DNA of 15,113 nt from Bacillota bacterium (GTDB lineage Bacteria > Bacillota > Clostridia > Lachnospirales > Lachnospiraceae): assembly GCA_022717655.1 (NCBI GenBank), contig JAIIAN010000065.1, forward strand, positions 1-15,113. The letters run 5' to 3'. The notes under the pieces were generated by a model. That model was not told where the DNA came from and did not search any database. It was given only the letters and a program-made list of their open reading frames with translations. Position 1 is the stretch's first letter; every line of letters begins with the position of its first letter. A program made the position numbers and the translations under genes. Below are positions 7,475 through 14,360 of the stretch, piece by piece.

Positions 7475-7500
7475 CATAAGCGCTAACCGTACGATATAAT
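7475..7500 (+). promoter_or_regulatory. Importer operon promoter with overlapping CRE-like site
   Basis: A perfect TATAAT lies at 7495-7500, but the bases 17 bp upstream (GTGCAT, 7472-7477) are a poor -35, which suggests activator dependence. The intervening spacer holds CATAAGCGCTAACC (7475-7488), which matches 12 of 14 positions of the catabolite-responsive consensus TGWAARCGYTWNCW. CcpA binding there would cover the promoter and repress in the presence of preferred sugars. CGTACG (7488-7493) abuts the -10. The permease ATG is 54 bp after the -10. Confidence 0.55.
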
Positions 7501-7553
7501 TGGCTTATCAAGTGGAACACAAGAAAGTTTAGTTGAAAGGGAGGAGCAACGAA

Positions 7554-8522
7554 ATGAAAAAACAGAAAGACAATGTACAGGTTCCGCAGTCGGGTCAGAT
7601 AGCAGTTAATACAAAAGAACATTCACTGCTGAGACATATTAAAAAAGAGTGGAGATTATATTCCTTAATGATTATCCCTCTTTTATATTACATTATTTTT
7701 AAGTATGTACCGGTAGTCGGAAATATCATTGCTTTCAGACGCTATAAGGGAGGTCCGAATATCCTTGGTGAATATTGGGTAGGATTTCGGTACTTTGAAC
7801 AGTTTATCAAAGACCCTCAGTTCTGGCAGGCATTTTGGAACACACTGAGATTAAGTATCGGATATTTATTAGTGCGTTTCCCGGTTACTTTAATCTTTGC
7901 ACTTCTTCTGAATGAAATCAGAAAGAAAATGTGGAAGAAATCTGTGCAGACAATTTCTTATCTGCCACACTTTATCTCACTGGTAGTTGTCTGTGGTATG
8001 GTAAAAGAATTGTTAGCAGCACAAGGACCAATCAACAAATTGATTCAGATGTTTGGAGCTGATAAAATCGCATTTATGTCTGAACCGGGCTGGTTCGATT
8101 TTGTATACATCGCATCTGGTGTATGGCAGGCATTAGGATGGGGTACAATCCTTTATCTGGCAGCAATGACAGGTATTAATACTGAATTATATGAAGCAGC
8201 ATCTATGGATGGTGCAGGAAGATTCCAGCAGGTTATTCATGTAACAATTCCGGGAATCATGCCAACAATCATGACTCTGTTAATCATGGATATCGGTGGT
8301 ATCGTAACATCAAGCAATATGCAGAAAATCTTGTTATTATACAACCCACTGAACCAGCAGAAAGCCGACATCATCGGAACTTTGGTATACAGAATGGGTA
8401 TTACAGGTGGTAACTTCAGTTACGCTGCAGCAGTTGGTCTGTTTGAAGGTGTAATTGGTCTGATTCTTGTTACATCTGCAAACTTCTTATCTAAGAAATT
8501 TACAGAAACATCATTATGGTAG
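7554..8522 (+). CDS. Sugar ABC transporter permease, LplB type
   Basis: This 322-residue inner membrane protein is one of two permease subunits of a CUT1-type oligosaccharide importer. After a polar N-terminus (about 1-30), six hydrophobic segments can be seen, the first about 33-58 (LYSLMIIPLLYYIIFKYVPV). The EAA loop that docks the ATPase is EAASMDGAGRFQQVIHVTIP, starting at Glu214. ATG 7554 is chosen because AGGGAGG (7538-7544) lies 9 nt upstream. An in-frame TTG at 7533 lies before that site and would add seven residues without its own ribosome binding site. The next permease starts 19 bp after this stop. Expression is probably controlled by the phased repeats and CRE-like site upstream. 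Confidence 0.93.
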   Translation: MKKQKDNVQVPQSGQIAVNTKEHSLLRHIKKEWRLYSLMIIPLLYYIIFKYVPVVGNIIAFRRYKGGPNILGEYWVGFRYFEQFIKDPQFWQAFWNTLRLSIGYLLVRFPVTLIFALLLNEIRKKMWKKSVQTISYLPHFISLVVVCGMVKELLAAQGPINKLIQMFGADKIAFMSEPGWFDFVYIASGVWQALGWGTILYLAAMTGINTELYEAASMDGAGRFQQVIHVTIPGIMPTIMTLLIMDIGGIVTSSNMQKILLLYNPLNQQKADIIGTLVYRMGITGGNFSYAAAVGLFEGVIGLILVTSANFLSKKFTETSLW

Positions 8523-8541
8523 AAAGGAGTACAGGAAGAAA

Positions 8542-9414
8542 ATGAACAATATGAAACCAACAAAAGGATATCGTGCCTTTCAGGTCATCAATACGATTAT
8601 TATGATTTTTGTCATCTTTATTACCCTGTATCCTTTTGTATATCTTGTAGCACAGTCATTCAGCAGTGACGCCGCAGCAAGTGCAGGAAAAGTTACTTTT
8701 TATCCAATCGGATTTAACTTAAACACCTACAAATATATCTTAAGAGATAATCAGTTCTTCCGTTACTATGGAAATACCATTTTTTATACAGTAGTCGGAA
8801 CTTTTCTCTCTGTAGCATGTACAGCGCTGATTGCATATCCGCTGTCAAAGCCAAGATTAAGATTAAACAAAGTAATCACACCGTTAGTTGTATTCACCAT
8901 GTATTTTGCCGGTGGTATGATTCCAAACTACATCGTAATCACACAGTGGTTAGGTCTTCAGGACAGCATGTGGTCTATCATCCTTCCAAATGCAATCAGT
9001 ACATTCAACTTACTGGTTATGAAATCTTTCTTTGCAGGACTTCCGGAAGAACTCGAAGAAGCAGCAGCAATCGACGGAATGAACACTTATCAGATTTTCT
9101 TAAAAATCATTATTCCGTTATCTAAACCAATCATTGCAACCATGTGTCTGTTCTATATGGTAACGATGTGGAATGAATGGTTTACACCAATGCTGTACTT
9201 AGATTCAAAAGAAAAATGGCCGGTTGCGCTGTATGTAAGACAGTTAGTAGAGGGGGCAAATAATACGGAAATCGGTTCTTCTGATGCAAGTAGTGTACAG
9301 GCAACTGTAAAATCTGCAACCATGGTATTAACATCAATCCCGATTATCTGTGTTTACCCATTCGTACAGAAATACTTCGTACAGGGTATGACAATCGGAG
9401 CAGTAAAAGGCTGA
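8542..9414 (+). CDS. Sugar ABC transporter permease, YtcP/LplC type
   Basis: The second permease subunit has 290 residues and six predicted membrane segments, the first about 15-40 (INTIIMIFVIFITLYPFVYL). The EAA loop is EEAAAIDGMNTYQIFLKIIIP, with the key Glu at about 173. The C-terminus FVQKYFVQGMTIGAVKG is the typical end of this subfamily. ATG 8542 is preferred, with AAAGGAG (8523-8529) and AGGAAG (8533-8538) upstream. The in-frame ATG at 8551 is a possible alternative, and upstream ATG 8467 overlaps the first permease without support. It pairs with the preceding permease to form the channel for the lipoprotein encoded next. No ATPase gene is present in the operon. Confidence 0.93.
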   Translation: MNNMKPTKGYRAFQVINTIIMIFVIFITLYPFVYLVAQSFSSDAAASAGKVTFYPIGFNLNTYKYILRDNQFFRYYGNTIFYTVVGTFLSVACTALIAYPLSKPRLRLNKVITPLVVFTMYFAGGMIPNYIVITQWLGLQDSMWSIILPNAISTFNLLVMKSFFAGLPEELEEAAAIDGMNTYQIFLKIIIPLSKPIIATMCLFYMVTMWNEWFTPMLYLDSKEKWPVALYVRQLVEGANNTEIGSSDASSVQATVKSATMVLTSIPIICVYPFVQKYFVQGMTIGAVKG

Positions 9415-9433
9415 TACTTAACAAGTTTTAACA

Positions 9434-9453
9434 GGGTACGCCTCGGCGTACCC
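9434..9453 (+). other. GC-rich intercistronic hairpin between permease and binding-protein genes
   Basis: GGGTACGC (9434-9441) and GCGTACCC (9446-9453) are perfect 8-bp arms with a CTCG loop. The next bases are GCATATAAGG, with no T-run, so it is not a normal terminator. It starts 20 bp after the permease stop. In sugar ABC operons such elements commonly mark RNA processing or protect one mRNA segment, allowing more binding protein than permease. That role here is inferred. Confidence 0.65.
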
Positions 9454-9492
9454 GCATATAAGGAAATTTATAATTTAACTATGTGAATTGCG

Positions 9493-9521
9493 TATGATTA
9501 AACGTACGTTAGAAAATCATA
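9493..9521 (+). other. Second leader hairpin just before the binding-protein ribosome binding site
   Basis: TATGATT (9493-9499) pairs with AATCATA (9515-9521). Nested inside is the palindrome AACGTACGTT (9501-9510). The structure ends 4 nt before the ribosome binding site AAGGAGG (9526-9532). It could stabilise the 5' end of a processed binding-protein mRNA, or the CGTACG core may be a DNA site. Tentative. Confidence 0.4.
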
Positions 9522-9537
9522 ACTTAAGGAGGTAATT

Positions 9538-11220
9538 ATGAAAAAGAAACTCGTAGCAATGACACTTGTGTTAGCTATGGCTGGCACTACATTAGCAGGC
9601 TGTGGCGGCAGCAAATCATCAGACAGCAAGGACGGACCGACTCTTTCAGCAGAAGATGCAGACAAAGACCTTGATTACACTTATGGAGAAGATGAAACCT
9701 TCCATTCAGACGAAGCAGTAAAATACTCCATGATGTACTCAGACCATGAAAACTATCCTTACAATGAAGATTGGTTACTTTGGAAAGCAATTGAAGAAAA
9801 AACAAACGTAACATTTGACCTGACTATCGTTGCAAGAACAGACTATAATGATAAAGTTTCTGCTTCTGTAAACAGTGGTAGTGCTCCTTACATCATTCCA
9901 AAAACTTATGACTCTACTGCTTATGAAGACAGTGGTCAGATTGTTCCAATCAGTGACTGGGTTCAGTACATGCCGAACTATCAGAAATGCGTAAAAGAAT
10001 GGGGCATGGAAGACGACTTACAGCAGATTCTGGCATCCAACGGTAAATACTATCGTCTGCCGGGTATGTGGGAGACAACAGCCGGTGGTTACTCCCTTGC
10101 AATTCGTAAAGATGTATTTGAAGCAGCAGGTGTAGACCTTTCAAATGAAAGCTCCTGGACATGGGATGACTTTTATGAAGCATTAAAGAAAGTAAAAGAA
10201 TATACAAAAGCAGATTATGTATGGTCTGACGGATTTGGATTCGGAAGTACCATGAATATCGCTGCAACAGTTTATAACGTAACAGGTGGTTACTCCAATG
10301 ACGGTGGTGACTGGGGCTTAAAAGATGGTACAAAATTTGACTTTGATAAAGGGGAATTCTACTTCGCTGATACAACAGACGAATACAAAGAATACCTCAC
10401 AATGTTCCACAAAATGTACGAAGATGGTTTAATTGACCCTGAAACATTTACACAGGATACCACACAGGCGCAGGCAAAATTCTTCCGTGGTGATTCTTAT
10501 GTCTTAAATATGAACTATCAGATTTATTCTGATATCCAGAATGGTAAAATGCAGGTCGATGGAGCTGAATTATACTTCCTGACTCCTCCGGCAGGTTCAG
10601 CAGGACAGTTAAAAGTTTCCAGCGCAGCTGGTCGTCTTGAAAACGGTATTATGATTACTCAGAATGCTTTGGATGAACTTGGTGAAGAAGGATTTATCAA
10701 AATGCTTCGTTTCATTGACTGGTTATGGTACTCAGACGAAGGACAGACCTTATGTCTGTGGGGTGTTGAAGGTGAAACCTATACAAAAGATGATGATGGA
10801 AATATCGTATTAAACTCTGACATCTACTACAATGGTATTAACCCAGGTGCAGAAAAACAGTTAAACGTAGACTATGGATTTGGTAATGGTGTATTCGCTT
10901 ACGGCGGTTCTCAGAAACTTCAGTATTCTAAATTCTCTGATGGAGAAAAAGAATGGAACGAAAGAGTAAACGCAAGCAAAGAAGATATCCAGTTAAAACC
11001 ACCAATTCTTGCTGATGAAATGCAGAAAGAAGAAATGAACTTAGTTAAGACTCCTCTTATGGACTATGTAAATACAGCAGCTCTGGAATTCATCACTGGT
11101 AAACGTGACCTGGATAAAGACTGGGATGCTTACGTAAAAGACTGTGAAGACAAAGGCAGCCAGAAATATGTAGATGAAGCAAACGAAATTTATCAGGATA
11201 CAAAAGACCTTCTTAAATAA
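9538..11220 (+). CDS. Extracellular lipoprotein sugar-binding protein of the ABC importer (LipO/COG1653-like)
   Basis: The 560-residue protein begins with a lipoprotein signal peptide: KKK, a hydrophobic core, and the lipobox LAGC with the lipidated Cys at 22. A Ser/Gly/Asp-rich linker (about 23-45) tethers the domain to the outer face of the membrane. The mature part has the two-lobed solute-binding signature of the large LipO-type oligosaccharide binders (YKDLL-less C-terminus ending YQDTKDLLK, with Trp- and Tyr-rich ligand-lobe segments such as MWETTAGGYSLAIRKDVFE). At about 540 mature residues it is bigger than MalE-type proteins and suits long or branched glycans. ATG 9538 has an excellent AAGGAGGT at 9526-9533. 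It follows two permeases of the matching type after a 123-bp gap with hairpins and ends at a terminator. The ligand is inferred from context as an acetylated, glucuronosylated oligosaccharide. Confidence 0.93.
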   Translation: MKKKLVAMTLVLAMAGTTLAGCGGSKSSDSKDGPTLSAEDADKDLDYTYGEDETFHSDEAVKYSMMYSDHENYPYNEDWLLWKAIEEKTNVTFDLTIVARTDYNDKVSASVNSGSAPYIIPKTYDSTAYEDSGQIVPISDWVQYMPNYQKCVKEWGMEDDLQQILASNGKYYRLPGMWETTAGGYSLAIRKDVFEAAGVDLSNESSWTWDDFYEALKKVKEYTKADYVWSDGFGFGSTMNIAATVYNVTGGYSNDGGDWGLKDGTKFDFDKGEFYFADTTDEYKEYLTMFHKMYEDGLIDPETFTQDTTQAQAKFFRGDSYVLNMNYQIYSDIQNGKMQVDGAELYFLTPPAGSAGQLKVSSAAGRLENGIMITQNALDELGEEGFIKMLRFIDWLWYSDEGQTLCLWGVEGETYTKDDDGNIVLNSDIYYNGINPGAEKQLNVDYGFGNGVFAYGGSQKLQYSKFSDGEKEWNERVNASKEDIQLKPPILADEMQKEEMNLVKTPLMDYVNTAALEFITGKRDLDKDWDAYVKDCEDKGSQKYVDEANEIYQDTKDLLK

Positions 11221-11242
11221 TTAAAATAAGCAGTAACCAGGG

Positions 11243-11279
11243 AAAAGAATCTGGCAGCGCAAGCTGTCGGGTTCTTTTT
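11243..11279 (+). terminator. Rho-independent terminator after the binding-protein gene
   Basis: A 14-16 bp stem (11243-11258 with 11263-11278, several G-U pairs) is capped by a GCAA tetraloop (11259-11262) and ends in TTTTT (11275-11279). The stable GNRA loop and T-run make it a convincing end to the importer operon. Confidence 0.9.
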
Positions 11280-11304
11280 AGAACAAAAAAACACGGAAAC
11301 AAAT

Positions 11305-11364
11305 CTAGTACAGCGTACAAAAAATAACCAGACTAATTTGCGGGACGATGTACTAGTACGGAGG
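11305..11364 (+). promoter_or_regulatory. GH115 leader with repeated CTAGTAC and palindrome at the ribosome binding site
   Basis: CTAGTAC occurs at 11305-11311 and again at 11353-11359, where it forms part of the perfect palindrome GTACTAGTAC (11350-11359). That palindrome touches the GGAGG ribosome binding site (11360-11364). No convincing -35/-10 pair is visible in 11280-11349, so the GH115 gene may use an activator-dependent promoter or readthrough of the upstream terminator. The palindrome shares the CTAGTA core with the araC promoter palindrome at 789-800. Confidence 0.4.
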
Positions 11365-11368
11365 ATGT

Positions 11369-14308
11369 ATGGCTACATTAGAAATTTCAAAGAATAAGGG
11401 ACTTTATTTTGTAATTCCAGAAGAATGTGGAACCGGTGTGAAAAAAGTAGCAGGTAAAGTGGCAAAAGATGTAGAGGGAACACTCTCATTTTGTCCTGAA
11501 ATCTGTGAAACAGTTGTACCGGCAAAACAGGCAGTAATTGCAGTGACTGCAGGAAGCGGAAAACTGGCAGAAACACTTTGCGGAAAAATTTCAAAACTTG
11601 GACAGGTAGAAGGAAAACGGGAATCTTATGCGTTTATTGTGGCAGAAAATCCGGTAGAAGGAATTGAAAGCGCACTTGTTATTTACGGAAGTGATAAACT
11701 TGGAACCATTTATGGCTTGTTCCATCTGTCAGAGTTGTTAGGTGTGACAGCAATGGTCGACTGGGGAGACTGTCAGTACGTGAAACAGGACTCTTTTGTC
11801 TTAAAAGAAGAGGATTCTTTTGTATCAAAAGAGCCGTCTGTAAAATACAGAGGATTTTTCATCAATGATGAATGGCCATGCTGTGGAAACTGGGCAACTT
11901 CTCATTTTGGAAGTTTTAACGCTAAAATGTATGACCATATTTTTGAATACCTCCTCCGTATGAAGGGAAATTATTTATGGCCGGCGATGTGGGCGGAAAA
12001 CTTTATGTTAGATGGTCCGGATTTAGAATCCATGAAACTGGCTGATGAATACGGAATTTATATCGGAATGTCTCATCATGAGCCTTGTATGCGTTCCGGT
12101 GCAGAATACAGCAAGGTGAGAGGACCGAAAAGTCCGTATGGAGATGCATGGAGCTATGTGACAAACAAAGAAGGAATCTTAAGATTCTGGGAGGACGGTG
12201 TGAAACGAAGCATCGGTCACAATGTATTTCCAACAGTCGGAATGAGAGGAGAAAACGACAGCAAGATGCTGGGCGAAGATTCTCTGATTTCCGATAATGT
12301 ACGTCTGTTAAAAGAAATTATTACAAAACAGCGTGAGATGATTCATGAACATCTGGAAACAGACGGAAAGAAAGTTCCGCAGTTATTTGCAGTTTATAAA
12401 GAAGTAGAAGATTACTATTTTGGTGGTGGAAGTGAAGAAGGACTGCGTGGATTTAAAGAACTTGAGGACGTAACCTTACTGCTTTGTGAAGACAACTGGG
12501 GCAATATGAGAGCACTTCCGGAAGCATTTGAGAGAAATCATAAAGGCGGATTCGGAATGTATTTCCATCTGGATTATCATGGAGACCCTGTTTCTTATGA
12601 ATGGGTTTCTTCTACCGAACTTTCCAAGATTTGGGAACAGATGACAGAAGCTTATGAATACGGAGTAAGAGAACTCTGGATTGTCAATGTCGGAGATGTA
12701 AAATTCCAGGAGTTCCCATTAAATTACTTTATGGATTTGGCATATGATTTTGAAAAATGGGGTTCTTCTGCTACAAACAGTACAAAAGAATATACCAAAG
12801 CATGGATAGAGTCTATGTTCGGAAGCTATACTTCAAAAGAAGAACGAGAAGAAATTCAGGAAGTATTAGAAGGTTATTTAAAAATCAATGCGTTGAGAAA
12901 ACCGGAATCTTTAAATGATACGGTTTATCATCCGGCACATTATTTAGAATGTGAAAAACTGTTATCTCTTTGTGGAAAACTCGAAGAAAAGAATGAGAGA
13001 CTGTGGAAAACCTTAGAAGAACGTGGCATGGGAGATGCTTACTTCAGTATGATTTATTTTTCAGCAGAAGCATCTTTTAATTTACTGAAAATGCATCTGT
13101 ACTCTGGAAAAAACCACTTATATGCTTCTCAGGGCAAAGCGGTTGCAAACGAGTATGACAAGTTAGTGGAAGCCTGCATTGAAAAAGATGAAGCTTTGAA
13201 AACTCAGATGGCAGAATTTAAAGACGGAAAATGGGCAGGAATGGAACTGGCTTCTCATATTGGATTTACAAACTGGAATGATGAAGACTGGAGATATCCG
13301 GTGCGTCACATCGTTCGTCTTCCGAAAAAACCAAGACTGGTTGTGACAAGAGCAGATAAAACACAGCATTACACGAACCAGTATTTCCCGATTACACTTG
13401 TGATTGATGATTTCGTAGTTTCTTCTAGCAAAAAGGCTAAAATTCAAATTGCAAATGGTGGCCAGGGAAGCGTAAAATGGAAGATACAGGAAGGCGCAAG
13501 AAAAGTCGGACTAGATGGAATTGCACACGAATCCGGAGAAGAAAGCAGATGCGAATGGCTGGAATTTTCCCAGACATCAGGAGAGACTGCACTTCAGGAC
13601 GAAGTTGAAATTTCTTTAAAAGAAGAAAACCTTCCGCTTGGAGAAGAAGTATCATGCAGTTTTGAAATCAAAACAGAAACCGAGTTTGTTCCGGTTCTGG
13701 TAAAAGCACTGAAAAAAGATACCAGTGCACTTCCGGCAGGTGCATTTCTTGCAGAACATGGCATGTTTGTAATGGATGCGGTACATTATGCAGATAAACA
13801 GGCAGGGCTGTATGAGGGAGAAGCCGTAGAGTTTAAAGAACTGTATGATTTTGGAAAATATCAGAGCGGAATTAAGGCATTTCCGGTAACAGCGTCATTT
13901 GATTCAAAAGAAAATGCCCCTTCTGTTACTTATGAGCTTTACAGCGAAGAAGAAAAAGATTGCTTCTTAAATCTTTATACTTCTCCTGCGAATCCACTGA
14001 TTTATGGCGGAAAACTTTCGATGGAAGTTTCTGTAAATGAAGAATCCGGAAAACTGGTTGAATTTACAGAAGACGGTTATAAGGGTGGAGAACCGGGCTG
14101 TATTCCATGGGAACAGGCAGTATTAAATCAGGAACACGTAGGAAGTACAGAGATTTCTTTGAAAAAGGGACTTAATAAAATTACAGTATTTGCAAGAGAA
14201 GCCGGAATGGTATTAGAACGTCTGGTGATTTATCCAAAAGATATGGAACGTGCAGTATCTTATCTCGGAGAAAAAGAATGCATCAGGGTAACACCTGCAG
14301 AGAAATAA
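11369..14308 (+). CDS. GH115 family alpha-glucuronidase (xylan alpha-1,2-glucuronidase type)
   Basis: The 979-residue enzyme belongs to glycoside hydrolase family 115, whose members release (4-O-methyl-)glucuronic acid from glucuronoxylan polymers or oligosaccharides. The N-terminal domain (about 1-150) resembles the GH67/GH115 alpha/beta N-terminal fold (VIYGSDKLGTIYGLFHLSELLG). The catalytic barrel (about 155-480) carries conserved family stretches: KYRGFFINDEWP (from about 158), LWPAMWAENF (about 203), MSHHEPCMR (about 233), TVGMRGENDS (about 287), LCEDNWGNMR (about 372) and FHLDYHGDPVSYEW (about 400). A helical region follows (about 480-640), then C-terminal beta domains (about 650-970). 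No signal peptide is visible, so it is intracellular, as expected for oligosaccharide side-chain removal after import. ATG 11369 follows GGAGG with only 4 nt spacing, slightly tight. It is probably cotranscribed with the dehydrogenase 52 bp downstream. Family call is firm; exact substrate is inferred. Confidence 0.93.
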   Translation: MATLEISKNKGLYFVIPEECGTGVKKVAGKVAKDVEGTLSFCPEICETVVPAKQAVIAVTAGSGKLAETLCGKISKLGQVEGKRESYAFIVAENPVEGIESALVIYGSDKLGTIYGLFHLSELLGVTAMVDWGDCQYVKQDSFVLKEEDSFVSKEPSVKYRGFFINDEWPCCGNWATSHFGSFNAKMYDHIFEYLLRMKGNYLWPAMWAENFMLDGPDLESMKLADEYGIYIGMSHHEPCMRSGAEYSKVRGPKSPYGDAWSYVTNKEGILRFWEDGVKRSIGHNVFPTVGMRGENDSKMLGEDSLISDNVRLLKEIITKQREMIHEHLETDGKKVPQLFAVYKEVEDYYFGGGSEEGLRGFKELEDVTLLLCEDNWGNMRALPEAFERNHKGGFGMYFHLDYHGDPVSYEWVSSTELSKIWEQMTEAYEYGVRELWIVNVGDVKFQEFPLNYFMDLAYDFEKWGSSATNSTKEYTKAWIESMFGSYTSKEEREEIQEVLEGYLKINALRKPESLNDTVYHPAHYLECEKLLSLCGKLEEKNERLWKTLEERGMGDAYFSMIYFSAEASFNLLKMHLYSGKNHLYASQGKAVANEYDKLVEACIEKDEALKTQMAEFKDGKWAGMELASHIGFTNWNDEDWRYPVRHIVRLPKKPRLVVTRADKTQHYTNQYFPITLVIDDFVVSSSKKAKIQIANGGQGSVKWKIQEGARKVGLDGIAHESGEESRCEWLEFSQTSGETALQDEVEISLKEENLPLGEEVSCSFEIKTETEFVPVLVKALKKDTSALPAGAFLAEHGMFVMDAVHYADKQAGLYEGEAVEFKELYDFGKYQSGIKAFPVTASFDSKENAPSVTYELYSEEEKDCFLNLYTSPANPLIYGGKLSMEVSVNEESGKLVEFTEDGYKGGEPGCIPWEQAVLNQEHVGSTEISLKKGLNKITVFAREAGMVLERLVIYPKDMERAVSYLGEKECIRVTPAEK

Positions 14309-14360
14309 ATCAGGTACTTATAAAATTGAGCACAGAAAAAAGAAAGCGAGGAATGAAACA

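Noticed and set aside
9434..9460. A terminator ending transcription before the binding-protein gene
   Set aside because: The hairpin is strong but no T-run follows, and no convincing new promoter is visible before 9538, so cotranscription is more likely.
9469..9474. TATAAT at 9469-9474 as a promoter for the binding-protein gene
   Set aside because: The position 17 bp upstream (GCGTAC in the hairpin) is a poor -35 and there is no extended -10 TG.
9950..10375. A 141-codon reverse-strand open frame inside the binding-protein gene
   Set aside because: The Leu/His/Ser-rich low-complexity translation is typical of an antisense shadow.
14342..14355. A CRE-like string AGAAAGCGAGGAAT before the dehydrogenase
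   Set aside because: The second half does not match the consensus and it coincides with the ribosome binding site.
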